This document shows, in pieces, positions 51,788-60,593 of a stretch of 64,000 nucleotides of DNA (positions are counted from its first letter, which is position 1; every line of letters begins with the position of its first letter). A program made the position numbers and the translations under genes. The DNA comes from CAYFRC01 sp050946115 (GTDB lineage Bacteria > Bacillota > Clostridia > Christensenellales > Aristaeellaceae), in contig JBMNUF010000004.1 in assembly GCA_050946115.1 (NCBI GenBank), forward strand, positions 62,001 to 126,000. Direction: 5' to 3'. The notes under the pieces were generated by a model. That model made no database searches. It saw only the letters and a list, made by a program, of their open reading frames with translations, and was not told where the DNA came from.

Positions 51788-54214
51788 TTACAGGAACAGG
51801 TTGACGTTTGCCTCTTCGGCGCTGCCGAGATAGGTTCCGACGCCCACGACCTGCACGCCGTCGATCAGTTCCTCTTTGTGAATCCCCATCACGTCCATGC
51901 TCATGGAACAGGCGAGCAGGCGCACACCGTTTTGCTTTGCCTTCTGCATGAGCCCCTCGAGCGTCTCCACGTTCTTGTCCTTCATGATCTTTTTCATCAT
52001 GATGCTGCCCATGCCCAGCATGTTCATGCGCGACAGGCCGAGCTTATTCGTGCCCCTCGGCAGCATGAAAGCGAACATCTTCTCCATAAAGTTCTTCTTC
52101 ACGGCTACCTTTTCGGGGCGCCTGAGCGCGGTCAGACCCCAGAAGGTGAAAAACATCGTGACCTTGCGCCCCATCGCGGCAGCGCCGTTTGCGATGATGA
52201 AGCTCGCCATCACCTTGTCGAAATCGCCGGAAAAGACGATGATCGTCTTGCCGTTTGCGTCCTCCGCTTCGACGATATCCGGCGCGGAAGCGCTCTTGCC
52301 CTTCTGAACCAGCACGGAGTATTCGCTGCCCTCGGCGACGGAGCCGAGGAAGGTGTTGCCCGTCCTCCTGCACCACGCCTCCGCATCCACCGGGAAGCCC
52401 GGGTCGGTCGCGCGGATGCGCAGCATTTCCCCGTCGCGCATTCCGTTCATGGTTTCGTACAGCTTCATCAGGGGGCCGGGGCACTGCAGTCCGCTGCAGT
52501 TCAGTTCGATCGCCTTGGCAGGTTCCGCATTCGACTTTTTCGGAGCGGGCGGGGCTTTCTCCGCGCGGGGCGGCTCGGGCTCTTCGTGCGTCGCGCGGTA
52601 TACCTTGAGCCCGCCGGGATAGACGTATACGTCCTTAAAGCCGTTTTGCGAGAGGATGCGCGCCGCCGTGTACGCCCTCGCGCCGATCGCGCAGAAGATG
52701 ACGATGGGCGCGTCTTTTTTCAGTTTATCGAGGTTCTGCCGCACGGTGCCCAGAGGCATGGGGATCGCGGTCGGGAGCGAATACGCCATGCGCTCCACGT
52801 CCTCGCGCACGTCCAGAATCTGCGCGTTCGGCACGTCGAACCTCCAGTCGCAGAAGCGCACCATTCCGTCCAGCACGTTCGACGCGACGAAGCCTGCCAT
52901 GTTCACGGGGTCCTTCGGCGAGGAATACACGGGGCTGTAGGCGAGTTCCAGTTCGCACAGGTCGCGCACGGTCGCCCCGAGGCGCATCGAAGCTGCGATC
53001 ACGTCCAGCCGCTTGTCCGCGCCCTCTCCGCCGACGATCTGCGCGCCGTAAACCTTCTCGCCGTCCTTGGAGAAGATGAGCTTGATGATCATCTGCGCGA
53101 CGCCGGGATAGTAGCCGGGGTGGTTGTTCTGCGTGAGGATCACGCTCTCGTAGTCCACGCCCTTTTTGAGGCCCTTGCGCACGAGCATCTTTTCGTTCGC
53201 GCCGGTGGACGCCGCGGTGAGACCGAAGATCAGCGCGACAGACGTTCCCTGTGTGCCGCGGAATACCGAGGGGATGCCCGCGATGTTGTCCGCGACGATG
53301 CGCGCCTGACGGTTCGCGGGGCCCGCGAGCTGCACGGTCGTCCTGTCGCCCAGGACGATGTCATCATATCGCGCGATGTCGCCGCACGCATAGATCGCGG
53401 GGTCGTTCGTGCGCATATGCCCGTCCACTTCCACGAAGCCGCGGTCGGACAGGGTGAGCCCCGCCTCCTTCGCGATCGCGGTATTGGGGCGGATGCCGAT
53501 GCTGAGCACCGCCATGTCGGCAGAAAGCTCCTTGCCGCTGGACAAGGTGACGCGGATGCCTCCGTCCGTCTCCGCAAAGCCCTGAATCCCGTCGGAGAGG
53601 ATCAGCTGCGCGCCCTTGCGCCGCACCTGTTGCTCCAAAACCTTCGCCATCTCGAAATCCATGGGTGCGAGAATCTGATCCGCTGCGTCGACGATGGTCA
53701 CGTCCAAGCCCTTTTCGAGCAGGTTTTCCGCGACCTCCATGCCGATAAAGCCGCCGCCGACCACGACCGCGCTCTTGCTTTCATCCGCCATTTCCTTGAC
53801 CGCCGCGGCATCCGGAACCGTCCAGAGGGTGTGAATCCTCTTGGAGTCGATCCCGGGGATTTTCGGGCGCAGCGGCGTGGAGCCGGTCGCGAGAACCAGT
53901 GTATCGTATTTTTCGGTATATTCCGCGCTGCCGCTTCTTACGGTGACGCGCTTATTCTCCCTGTCGATGTGCACGACTTCGCTCTCCGTGCGGATATCGA
54001 GGAGATACTTGTTTCTCAGGGCGTCGGGCGTCTGTACGAGCAGTGCTCTCTTTTCCTGAATGACGCCGCCCACATAATACGGCAGGCCGCAGTTGGCATA
54101 GGATACGTGTTCGCCGCGCTCTATGACGACGATCTCTGCCTTCTCATCCAGTCTCCGAAGCCTTGCGGCGCAGGTCGCGCCGCCCGCCGAGCCGCCGACG
54201 ATGACAATTTTCAT
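51788..54214 (-). CDS. CoA-disulfide reductase / persulfide reductase with rhodanese, TusA and DsrE domains
   Basis: 808 residues, four domains in order. Residues 1 to about 440: FAD/NAD(P)H disulfide reductase with GGSAGGATCAARLRR, single active Cys42 in YANCGLPYY and the second nucleotide site VVVGGGFIGMEVAENL. About 455-545: rhodanese domain with catalytic Cys in FCAIGARAY. About 573-642: TusA/SirA domain with GLQCPGPLMKL. About 660-808: DsrE/F-like domain with LLACSMSMDVMGI. Such fusions move sulfane sulfur between thiols and reduce CoA or glutathione persulfides. Cytosolic. GGGAG ribosome site. Divergent from the small gene at 54350 with inverted repeats between. Confidence 0.93.
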   Translation of the reverse strand: MKIVIVGGSAGGATCAARLRRLDEKAEIVVIERGEHVSYANCGLPYYVGGVIQEKRALLVQTPDALRNKYLLDIRTESEVVHIDRENKRVTVRSGSAEYTEKYDTLVLATGSTPLRPKIPGIDSKRIHTLWTVPDAAAVKEMADESKSAVVVGGGFIGMEVAENLLEKGLDVTIVDAADQILAPMDFEMAKVLEQQVRRKGAQLILSDGIQGFAETDGGIRVTLSSGKELSADMAVLSIGIRPNTAIAKEAGLTLSDRGFVEVDGHMRTNDPAIYACGDIARYDDIVLGDRTTVQLAGPANRQARIVADNIAGIPSVFRGTQGTSVALIFGLTAASTGANEKMLVRKGLKKGVDYESVILTQNNHPGYYPGVAQMIIKLIFSKDGEKVYGAQIVGGEGADKRLDVIAASMRLGATVRDLCELELAYSPVYSSPKDPVNMAGFVASNVLDGMVRFCDWRFDVPNAQILDVREDVERMAYSLPTAIPMPLGTVRQNLDKLKKDAPIVIFCAIGARAYTAARILSQNGFKDVYVYPGGLKVYRATHEEPEPPRAEKAPPAPKKSNAEPAKAIELNCSGLQCPGPLMKLYETMNGMRDGEMLRIRATDPGFPVDAEAWCRRTGNTFLGSVAEGSEYSVLVQKGKSASAPDIVEAEDANGKTIIVFSGDFDKVMASFIIANGAAAMGRKVTMFFTFWGLTALRRPEKVAVKKNFMEKMFAFMLPRGTNKLGLSRMNMLGMGSIMMKKIMKDKNVETLEGLMQKAKQNGVRLLACSMSMDVMGIHKEELIDGVQVVGVGTYLGSAEEANVNLFL

Positions 54215-54349
54215 TACATACACTCCCTTTTTATAGTTGATATTATAGTATATCACTTTTGGAGGAAAAAATATGTGACAATATCACATTTTTACGGAAA
54301 CTTATGGTATAATGGGTTTGAAGCAATTTGGAGAAAGGGGATTGGGATC
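54215..54349. promoter_or_regulatory. Divergent control region with inverted repeats
   Basis: A palindrome TGTGACAATATCACA (TGTGA-N5-TCACA) stands at 54274-54288. A second imperfect palindrome with GTTGATAT and ATATCAC halves spans about 54237-54257. TATAAT for the plus-strand gene is at 54308-54313. Two related operators are therefore possible. Confidence 0.6.
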
Positions 54350-54640
54350 ATGTCGCTGACGATCAATCTGTACTACACGGGGGAGGGGGACAGCGCGAGG
54401 CGCTTTGCACAGGAGATGGTTTCCTCGGGCGTCGTCCAACGCGTCCGCGCGCAGGAGGGGTGCGAACGGTACGAATACTTCTTTCCCATGGACGACCCGC
54501 ACACCGTGCTTCTGATCGACCGATGGCGCGACCAGGCGGCGCTCGATGCGCACCACAAATCGCCGATGATGCAGGACATCGCGCGCCTTCGGGACAAATA
54601 CAAATTGCGCCTTCGCGTCGAGCGGTATGCGGATGCGTAG
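54350..54640 (+). CDS. Antibiotic biosynthesis monooxygenase (ABM)-domain protein
   Basis: 96 residues of the dimeric alpha-beta-barrel ABM fold. Features: MSLTINLYYTGEGDSARRFA, EGCERYEYFFPMDDPHTVLL, DRWRDQAALDAHHKSPMMQD. Family members include heme-degrading and quinol monooxygenases and signalling proteins; substrate not decidable. It is short for a full reading and has only weak ribosome-site match (GAGAAAGGGG). Confidence 0.83.
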   Translation: MSLTINLYYTGEGDSARRFAQEMVSSGVVQRVRAQEGCERYEYFFPMDDPHTVLLIDRWRDQAALDAHHKSPMMQDIARLRDKYKLRLRVERYADA

Positions 54641-54670
54641 ACCTATATCGCCGTATTTACGGGCATAGGG

Positions 54671-54699
54671 TTGCAAATCGTGCCGATATATGCTATATT
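54671..54699 (+). promoter_or_regulatory. Promoter of the secreted repeat protein
   Basis: TTGCAA, 17-base spacer, TATATT, 38 bases before the start codon. Confidence 0.65.
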
Positions 54700-54737
54700 T
54701 CTTTTCAAAGCGTTATTTCTGGATACAGGAGGATTCC

Positions 54738-57569
54738 ATGCATATTCGAAAGCTGCCTCCCGTCGCGCTCTGCATGCTGCTCTTGCTCTTGGCAATCTCA
54801 GCACAGGCAGGTGGAACCGGCGCAAGTGTATGCATATGCAATACGGAAAATGCCATCCATGCGGAGGCGGAGTGGGGTGAAGGAAATGCCCTTCCCGCGC
54901 CGCTTTCGACGCAGCCGCACATTGCCCTCGATGCGCGGGGCGTTTCGATACATTCCGGCGCGGATTATCTGGGCGTGGATGTCGCCTTCGATGCGGAAAA
55001 CCTTTCTTCCGCTCGAGACGTAAGGGTCGTTCTCCTCAGCGGAAGGGCGGCGCTTGCGACCGCGACGGCGAAGGACATTTCCCTGTTGGAGGACGGAAGC
55101 CATGCGGTGTCGTTTGTCGGAAGGGCGGGGCTTTCCGCGCCGGAAGCGGAAAACTGGAGCTTTTCCGACTTCGCTTTCCGCGCGCGCAGGCCTTTGACAG
55201 GGGTCAGAATCCTCGTTACGGATGCAAGCGGAAAGATCGCGAAGCGCGAAATGCGGCTCACTTCGGCGCAGAAAAAGGAGTACAAAGCGCTTTTTGCTGC
55301 GCAGGATTTGGGCATCACGCTTTCGGTTGCCGGAGCGAAAGGGCACAAGGATGCCCGGTACGGCGGCATCGAAGTGACTGGCAAGGTGTCTGCGGCGGAG
55401 GGCATCGTAAAGAACGCGAAAGTCGCGCTCTACAGCGGAAATAGGCTCCTCGTCTCCGCGACGAAGGAGATTTCCGGCACGGAGGAATTCTCGCTGCCGT
55501 TTGTCGCGGCGGGAGATAATGAAGCGGGGAGCCCGGACTGGACATATACCGCGTTCAAACCCTGTAAGAATCTTCCCCCGAAAAAGGTCATCCTGACGGT
55601 TACTGATTTGTACGGGAAAAAGCATACAGCTTCGCGCACGCAAATCGATATGCCCGTCTCGTGGAGGGAGATTCTCTTGCCGACGACGAAGATGCAAATC
55701 GAAAGCGCGAGCGCAGCACTTCGCGACGATTCCGCTTATCGCGGGATCGACATTTCCTTTACGCTCTCCCGCGCCGAGGAGTGCAAAAAGATCGAGATCG
55801 AGGTGTATACCGCCCAAAAAAGGCGCATCGCGCGGGCGAGCACTGTGGACGAAGCCGTCTGGCGGGATGGGAACATCGCGTATGCGCTCCACACCGCGAC
55901 GGGGCTGCAGCCGCAGGATGCGCGCTGGACGAGAAGGAGATACGCGCCAAAACCGAATGTAGAGCCGTCCTATATCGTCCTGCGCGCGACGGCGAAAAAC
56001 GGCGCGATCGCGGAAAAGACCGTTTTCTCCATCCATGCGGACGGGAAGAGCTGGGCGTCCCTGTTTGAAGCGGGAGAATACGGCATTGAGGTGAAAATCA
56101 CGCGCTTTGCGCTGCATAAGGACGACCGCTATTCGGGCGTCGATCTGGAATGGGAACTGTTCGGCGCGGAATGCATCCGTGCAATCAAGACGAAGCTGTA
56201 TACGGCAAGGGGGAAGCGGCTCGCGACGAACACTCTGTCACCTGCGCCTCTTTCGGGGGAGGGAACGGTCTCCTTTAGCGTCCCGTTCGTCTGCAAATAC
56301 GGCTCGTATGCGGGCGAGAGCGGCTGGAAGCAGAGGCTTTTCGCCCGAAAAGCGAATGCTGCGCCGTACAGGGCGGTCGTCATGGTGACGGATGTATACG
56401 GCTATGCGCGCGAGTGGGAAATCGTTTCCCCCGAAACGACCGCGGATTTGACATGGGCATCGATATGCGGCGTCAACTCTTCGGGTTTCGGTGCGCCACG
56501 CATCCGGACGCATAAGGGGCGTGACTATTATGGGCTGGAATTCTCCTGTAGGTTTGAGGAGCCGCGCAATGTCAGGCGGATGACCGTTACCCTATATGCG
56601 GGAAGCGATAAGGTTGCAAAGAACTTTACGATAGATAATCCGTATCGCGGCTGCGAGGCGGGCACGTTTTCCTGCCCCTTTTATGTGCGGCGCGGCACGT
56701 TCTATTTCGGCTCGAATCCCATTTGGCATTTCCGCATCGAGAAGTATTCGGTCGATGCGCCGATCACGCGCGCGGAGATCACCGTCGTGGAGCGAAGTGG
56801 TAGATCCTTCACCGTGCCGTATGCAGGATACGAGGAGGACACGGACAAAAACGGCGACAGGATTTCGTGGGAGAGCCTGTTTGAAAAGTACGAGATGACC
56901 AGCGACGTCGAATGCAGCGCGTTTGAGACGATGCATGGCGAAACCTGTTCGGGTATCCGCGTCGGCATGCGCGTAACCGATGCGGAGATGATCGACAAAA
57001 TGGCGGTCAGGCTCTATGGCGACGGCGCGGTGCTTTCGGAGGTCGAGCTGAATACGTCCCACATCCGCAACAGAGGGGACGGGGAATACGGCATGGCGTT
57101 CGTCAAGGACGGAGAGTACCCCGAAAACGCGAATCTGATCGGAAGGGTCGTCAAGGCATTCGCGCCGGAAATCGACGTTGTGCCGGATCGGGTCGAAATC
57201 GAGCTGAAGGACTATTTCGGAAACGTCAAGACGGTCTCCGGCGATGTGCTCGATACGACAAACGGCGCGTGGGAGGCGCTCTTCGACGACGATACGGAGG
57301 GGGAGCCGAACCCCGAGGAACCGGATCCCGAGGAGCCGAACCCCGAGGAACCGGATCCCGAGGAGCCGAGTCCTGAGGAGCCGAATCCTGAAGAATCGAA
57401 TCCCGAGGAACCGAATCCCGAAGAGCCGAACTCCGAGGAGCCGAGTCCTGAGGAGCCGAATCCTGAAGAACCAAACCCCGAGGAACCGAACTCCGAAGAG
57501 CCGAACCCCGAGGAGTCCGAAGGGGAGACCGGTGCCGAAAAGGCATCGGAGCAAGAAGCCGCGGCATAA
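54738..57569 (+). CDS. Large secreted repeat protein with acidic Pro-rich tail
   Basis: 943 residues; no known family recognised. A clear signal peptide (PPVALCMLLLLLAISAQA) with a likely cleavage after AQA. The body has about six diverged repeats of 130-150 residues, each with a strand such as DYLGVDVAF, RYGGIEVTG, AYRGIDISF, RYSGVDLEWEL or DYYGLEFSC, followed by basic residues and a VxDxYG end (VTDLYGKK, VTDVYGYA, LKDYFGN). They look like beta-sandwich, Ig-like units. The last 85 residues are PNPEEP/PSPEEP-type repeats ending EQEAAA, with no sortase motif or transmembrane anchor, so export or wall association through the acidic tail is guessed. AGGAGGA ribosome site. Confidence 0.82.
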   Translation: MHIRKLPPVALCMLLLLLAISAQAGGTGASVCICNTENAIHAEAEWGEGNALPAPLSTQPHIALDARGVSIHSGADYLGVDVAFDAENLSSARDVRVVLLSGRAALATATAKDISLLEDGSHAVSFVGRAGLSAPEAENWSFSDFAFRARRPLTGVRILVTDASGKIAKREMRLTSAQKKEYKALFAAQDLGITLSVAGAKGHKDARYGGIEVTGKVSAAEGIVKNAKVALYSGNRLLVSATKEISGTEEFSLPFVAAGDNEAGSPDWTYTAFKPCKNLPPKKVILTVTDLYGKKHTASRTQIDMPVSWREILLPTTKMQIESASAALRDDSAYRGIDISFTLSRAEECKKIEIEVYTAQKRRIARASTVDEAVWRDGNIAYALHTATGLQPQDARWTRRRYAPKPNVEPSYIVLRATAKNGAIAEKTVFSIHADGKSWASLFEAGEYGIEVKITRFALHKDDRYSGVDLEWELFGAECIRAIKTKLYTARGKRLATNTLSPAPLSGEGTVSFSVPFVCKYGSYAGESGWKQRLFARKANAAPYRAVVMVTDVYGYAREWEIVSPETTADLTWASICGVNSSGFGAPRIRTHKGRDYYGLEFSCRFEEPRNVRRMTVTLYAGSDKVAKNFTIDNPYRGCEAGTFSCPFYVRRGTFYFGSNPIWHFRIEKYSVDAPITRAEITVVERSGRSFTVPYAGYEEDTDKNGDRISWESLFEKYEMTSDVECSAFETMHGETCSGIRVGMRVTDAEMIDKMAVRLYGDGAVLSEVELNTSHIRNRGDGEYGMAFVKDGEYPENANLIGRVVKAFAPEIDVVPDRVEIELKDYFGNVKTVSGDVLDTTNGAWEALFDDDTEGEPNPEEPDPEEPNPEEPDPEEPSPEEPNPEESNPEEPNPEEPNSEEPSPEEPNPEEPNPEEPNSEEPNPEESEGETGAEKASEQEAAA
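57299..57522 (+). repeat. Coding tandem repeats for the Pro-Glu tail
   Basis: About 15-16 near-copies of an 15-base unit of the type CCCGAGGAGCCGAAC, encoding PEEPN or variants with D, S. Slippage there could vary tail length. Confidence 0.75.
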
Positions 57570-57799
57570 TGCGTTATCCCGTATCGCCGCTGCACCGCCC
57601 GTCGGTTGCTTCCCAATGGTGCCGTGCGGCGACAGAGGACATAGCAGCGACCGCTGCCCCCGTTTACAACGCAATTTTTTACAAAAAGATGCTTGCCGAA
57701 GGCGGGGAAGATGTGATATTATAATTAGGTGACTTCGGACGGTCCGCTGTCCGTATAAAGCCGGATAAGAACGTCCTTGAGGAGAGGAGGATACTTCCC

Positions 57800-58141
57800 A
57801 TGAATGAGATCATCCGTTCCATCGAGAGCGCGCAGATGCGCCCCGATGTTCCAGTGTTTTCGATCGGCGACACCGTGCGCGTGCAGGTAAAGGTCGTCGA
57901 GGGAACGCGCGAGCGCCTTCAGGCGTTTGAGGGCGTCGTGATTGCCCGCCGCAACGGCAGCTCGAGGGAGACGTTCACCGTGCGCCGCACTTCCTACGGC
58001 GTCGGCGTCGAGCGTACGTTCCCGCTGCATTCCCCGCGCGTCGATTCCATTACGGTCATACGCAGGGGGCGCGTGCGTCGCGCTAAGCTGTACTACCTGC
58101 GCGAGCGCAGCGGCAAGGCAGCCAAGGTCAGAGAGAGGTAA
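57800..58141 (+). CDS. rplS: 50S ribosomal protein L19
   Basis: 113 residues. Typical opening MNEIIRSIESAQMRPDVP, then FEGVVIARRNGSSRETFTVR and VDSITVIRRGRVRRAKLYYL. A GGACGG/CCGCTGTCC hairpin-like element at about 57736-57755 lies in the leader and might be an autoregulatory L19 site. GAGAGGAGG ribosome site. Confidence 0.97.
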   Translation: MNEIIRSIESAQMRPDVPVFSIGDTVRVQVKVVEGTRERLQAFEGVVIARRNGSSRETFTVRRTSYGVGVERTFPLHSPRVDSITVIRRGRVRRAKLYYLRERSGKAAKVRER

Positions 58142-58153
58142 TTTACAAACAAC

Positions 58154-58183
58154 AAAGAGCCGCATATGCGGCTTTTGTTTTCT
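58154..58183 (+). terminator. Terminator-like hairpin between rplS and rbgA
   Basis: Palindrome AGCCGCATATGCGGCT at 58158-58173 followed by TTTTGTTTT. It would partly reduce read-through into rbgA. Confidence 0.8.
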
Positions 58184-58198
58184 ATAGGGGAGGGAACT

Positions 58199-59047
58199 AT
58201 GGCTGATATCAACTGGTACCCGGGTCACATGGCGAGGGCGCGGCGGCTGTTGGAGCCGCAGATTCGCGCGGTGGACGCGGTCATCGAATTGTGCGATGCG
58301 CGCGCACCCTCGGCGACGCGCAATCCCGATCTAAATATGCTCACGCGCGGCAAGGCGCGCGTTTTGGTGCTCAATAAGGCTGACCTTGCCAATGACGGCG
58401 TCACGCAGCAGTGGCTCGCGCACTTCAGGGCGCAGGGCTTGCGCGCGCTCAAATGCAACGCGACCGGCGGCAAAACCAGGGACATCCTCGCCATGATCGA
58501 GGAGCTTTCTGCGCCGTCGGTCGAGAGGATGCGCGCGCGCGGCGCAAACAAGACCGTGCGCATGATGATCATCGGCATTCCCAACGTCGGCAAATCGACC
58601 TTCATCAACCGCATCCGCGGCAGGTCGATCGCGAAGACCTCCGACAGGCCCGGGGTCACGCGGGCGAACCAATGGGTCAAGATCGGGCAATATCTCGAGC
58701 TTCTGGATACGCCGGGGATGCTCTGGCCAAAACTCGACGTGCAGTCGGACGCGAAGCTGCTCGCGTACCTCGGCTCGATCAGAGACCAGATCATGGATTC
58801 CGAATCGCTCGCGGAGGAGCTTTTGCGGCTGCTTTCGTCCATCGATTGGAAAGCGACCTCCGCGCGGTTTCAGCTGACGGAGGAATCTCTGAACGCGCCG
58901 TCGCTGCTCGAAGAAGCCTGCCGGGGGAGGGGCTGGCTGCTCTCCGGCGGCAGGCTGGATACCGATCGCGGTGCGGCGCTGGTGCTCGACGAATTCCGCG
59001 CGGGAAGGGTCGGGCGAATCAGCCTGCAGCGCCCCGTCAAATCCTGA
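58199..59047 (+). CDS. rbgA: Ribosome biogenesis GTPase RbgA (YlqF)
   Basis: 282 residues; GTPase for late 50S assembly. Circularly permuted order seen: G4 NKADL first, then G5, G1 GIPNVGKST near residue 123, G3 DTPGMLWP. WYPGHMARARR at the N-terminus is the family signature. GGAGGG ribosome site. Its 3' end overlaps the convergent PHP gene by 11 bases. Confidence 0.95.
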   Translation: MADINWYPGHMARARRLLEPQIRAVDAVIELCDARAPSATRNPDLNMLTRGKARVLVLNKADLANDGVTQQWLAHFRAQGLRALKCNATGGKTRDILAMIEELSAPSVERMRARGANKTVRMMIIGIPNVGKSTFINRIRGRSIAKTSDRPGVTRANQWVKIGQYLELLDTPGMLWPKLDVQSDAKLLAYLGSIRDQIMDSESLAEELLRLLSSIDWKATSARFQLTEESLNAPSLLEEACRGRGWLLSGGRLDTDRGAALVLDEFRAGRVGRISLQRPVKS

Positions 59048-59972
59048 TGTCTTTGTCTATAAAGATGGGGTTTGTCCACGCGCGGCGGCCCGCATCGTCC
59101 ATGATTTCGATGCGCAGATAGCGGTACTGGCTGAGGCGATTGCCGATTTCGATTTTCGCCTCCGTGATGTTCTCGCCCTCCTGCATATAGGTGGGGTGGC
59201 ACATGCTGACGAGCTTGAGCCGCTTCACGGGCGAGCATTTGACGAAGACGAAGCCGTCCTCCACGGAAAAATCGAAGAATTTCGGCCCGCAGGAGGAATA
59301 GAACGCGCCCGCGCGGAGTGCGGATAAGATCGCGGTGACGTTGTTTTCCGCGTTGACCGTGACCCAGCCCTTGGCATGGTGCGCCATGCTGTGCCCGTCG
59401 TCCGTCGCGACGCCGAAGATTTTCTGCCCCGAAAAGAGCAGTTCATCCCAGCAGGCGGCGTTTGTGTCCATGTCGTTTACCATCGCGCAGCCGCTGTTCC
59501 AAATCTCCATCGCGAAATTGCCGCGCATTTGGTCGAAATACCTCGCAGGCGTGCCGCTCCACTCGGGGTGGCAGTAAATGGTCATGTTGTTGTTCGCATG
59601 GATGTAGTCCAGATAGGGCTGCGCCGCAAACTGGTCGGCGACGGCGGCGCTTTCAAACCGCTGATCCTGCGTAAAGCCGTTGCCTTCCGCATCGCCTATG
59701 CAGACGACGTGAAAGCAGCGAAAGCCGTCCCTCTCGGACAGGTTCATGTCGTATTCCATGCCGGGAATGATGGTGAGGTTCGTATCTGGCGCGAAATTCT
59801 TGAAGTTGTAGATGCGGTGGTCGGTGAGCGACACGAAATCGAAGCCGTTTTCCCTGTACTTGCGGAGCACTTCCTCCGGCGTGTCCCTGCCGTCGGAGCG
59901 GGTGGAGTGGGAGTGCAGCGCGCCCTTGAGCGACGCGCCGTTGCCGAGAAAAGCGGGTTGCGTGATGCGCAT
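59037..59972 (-). CDS. PHP-domain metal-dependent phosphoesterase-like protein
   Basis: 311 residues. PHP ligands: GALHSHSTRSDG, then FVSLTDHRIYN, MEYDMNL, CHPEWSGTP and ATDDGHSMAH. Such proteins hydrolyse phosphoesters; substrate unknown. The C-terminal third is a beta-rich extension (KFFDFSVEDGFVFV). Start at 59972 follows AGGAGG. Confidence 0.87.
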   Translation of the reverse strand: MRITQPAFLGNGASLKGALHSHSTRSDGRDTPEEVLRKYRENGFDFVSLTDHRIYNFKNFAPDTNLTIIPGMEYDMNLSERDGFRCFHVVCIGDAEGNGFTQDQRFESAAVADQFAAQPYLDYIHANNNMTIYCHPEWSGTPARYFDQMRGNFAMEIWNSGCAMVNDMDTNAACWDELLFSGQKIFGVATDDGHSMAHHAKGWVTVNAENNVTAILSALRAGAFYSSCGPKFFDFSVEDGFVFVKCSPVKRLKLVSMCHPTYMQEGENITEAKIEIGNRLSQYRYLRIEIMDDAGRRAWTNPIFIDKDIRI

Positions 59973-60139
59973 GAAAAAACCTCCTGTCGCGTTGTTGTTC
60001 GGTGCGTCCCGTCGGGCATACTGCGGTGAAGTGCGCGGAACCAACCGAAAGCATGATACCACACAAACATGAAAATGAGAACAGCCGAGCAAGAAGAACG
60101 GGTAAAATCGAAAGGCTCCCAAGGAGGGAGACCGAGCGA

Positions 60140-60289
60140 ATGAAAGGCAGAAAGCTTTTGGCGAAGATTTCCCGCGGGGGCGCCGCGTATCTTCCTAATC
60201 GCATGAAGAAGGTCTCCGAAATGGCCGATGACGAAGCGATTTCGTGTTGCCTTGGTACTGCGAATATTTTGAGGGTGGCGCGCGTATAG
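60140..60289 (+). CDS. Small uncharacterised ORF (49 residues)
   Basis: MKGRKLLAKISRGGAAYLP with AAGGAGGG ten bases before the start. No family recognised. Its DNA around the ATCTTC...AATCG stretch resembles the ORF at 15168. The next 128 bases contain only the tRNA promoter. Confidence 0.4.
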   Translation: MKGRKLLAKISRGGAAYLPNRMKKVSEMADDEAISCCLGTANILRVARV

Positions 60290-60378
60290 ACGTGCAAATG
60301 GTCGCAAGACCGCGATTGCGTGTTGCGCCGATTCCCGGTATCGAAACGACAATATTTGGCGTTTTTACGATGGAGAGC

Positions 60379-60407
60379 TTGCGCGGATGCCCCCGCTGTG
60401 GTATAAT
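60379..60407 (+). promoter_or_regulatory. Promoter of tRNA-Leu
   Basis: TTGCGC, 17-base spacer, TATAAT, with the tRNA starting 11 bases later. Confidence 0.8.
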
Positions 60408-60417
60408 CCCCTTCGAT

Positions 60418-60500
60418 GCTGGAGTGGCGGAATGGCAGACGCAGGGGACTTAAAATCCTTTGCCCTTTTCGGCGTGCGGGTTCGAGTCCCGCCTTCAGCA
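60418..60500 (+). tRNA. tRNA-Leu (anticodon TAA)
   Basis: 83 bases. Acceptor GCTGGAG pairs with CTTCAGC; D-arm GTGGCGGAATGGCAGACGC with invariant GG; anticodon loop CTTAAAA reads UAA; a long variable arm (class II); T-arm GCGGGTTCGAGTCCCGC. Discriminator A; CCA is not encoded. Confidence 0.97.
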
Positions 60501-60504
60501 CTGT

Positions 60505-60540
60505 ATCCTGTCTAAAAAATGTATTTAGACAGGATTTTCT
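60505..60540 (+). terminator. Terminator of tRNA-Leu
   Basis: Stem ATCCTGTCTAAA with TTTAGACAGGAT (60505-60516 and 60524-60535) followed by TTTT. Confidence 0.9.
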
Positions 60541-60593
60541 GTGTCCATGCAAAAAAGCCGCGCAGCGAAGAAGCCGCGCGGCGAAGGGGAGCG

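Noticed and set aside
51704..54640. A 978-codon plus-strand open frame over the persulfide reductase
   Set aside because: It is the mirror frame of the GC-rich minus-strand gene, with low-complexity His/Arg-rich content; only its last 97 codons (54350-54640) form a real gene.
57226..57616. Minus-strand frames rich in GFGSSGFGSS or in Arg-Pro over the acidic tail
   Set aside because: Mirror frames of the 15-base tandem repeats.
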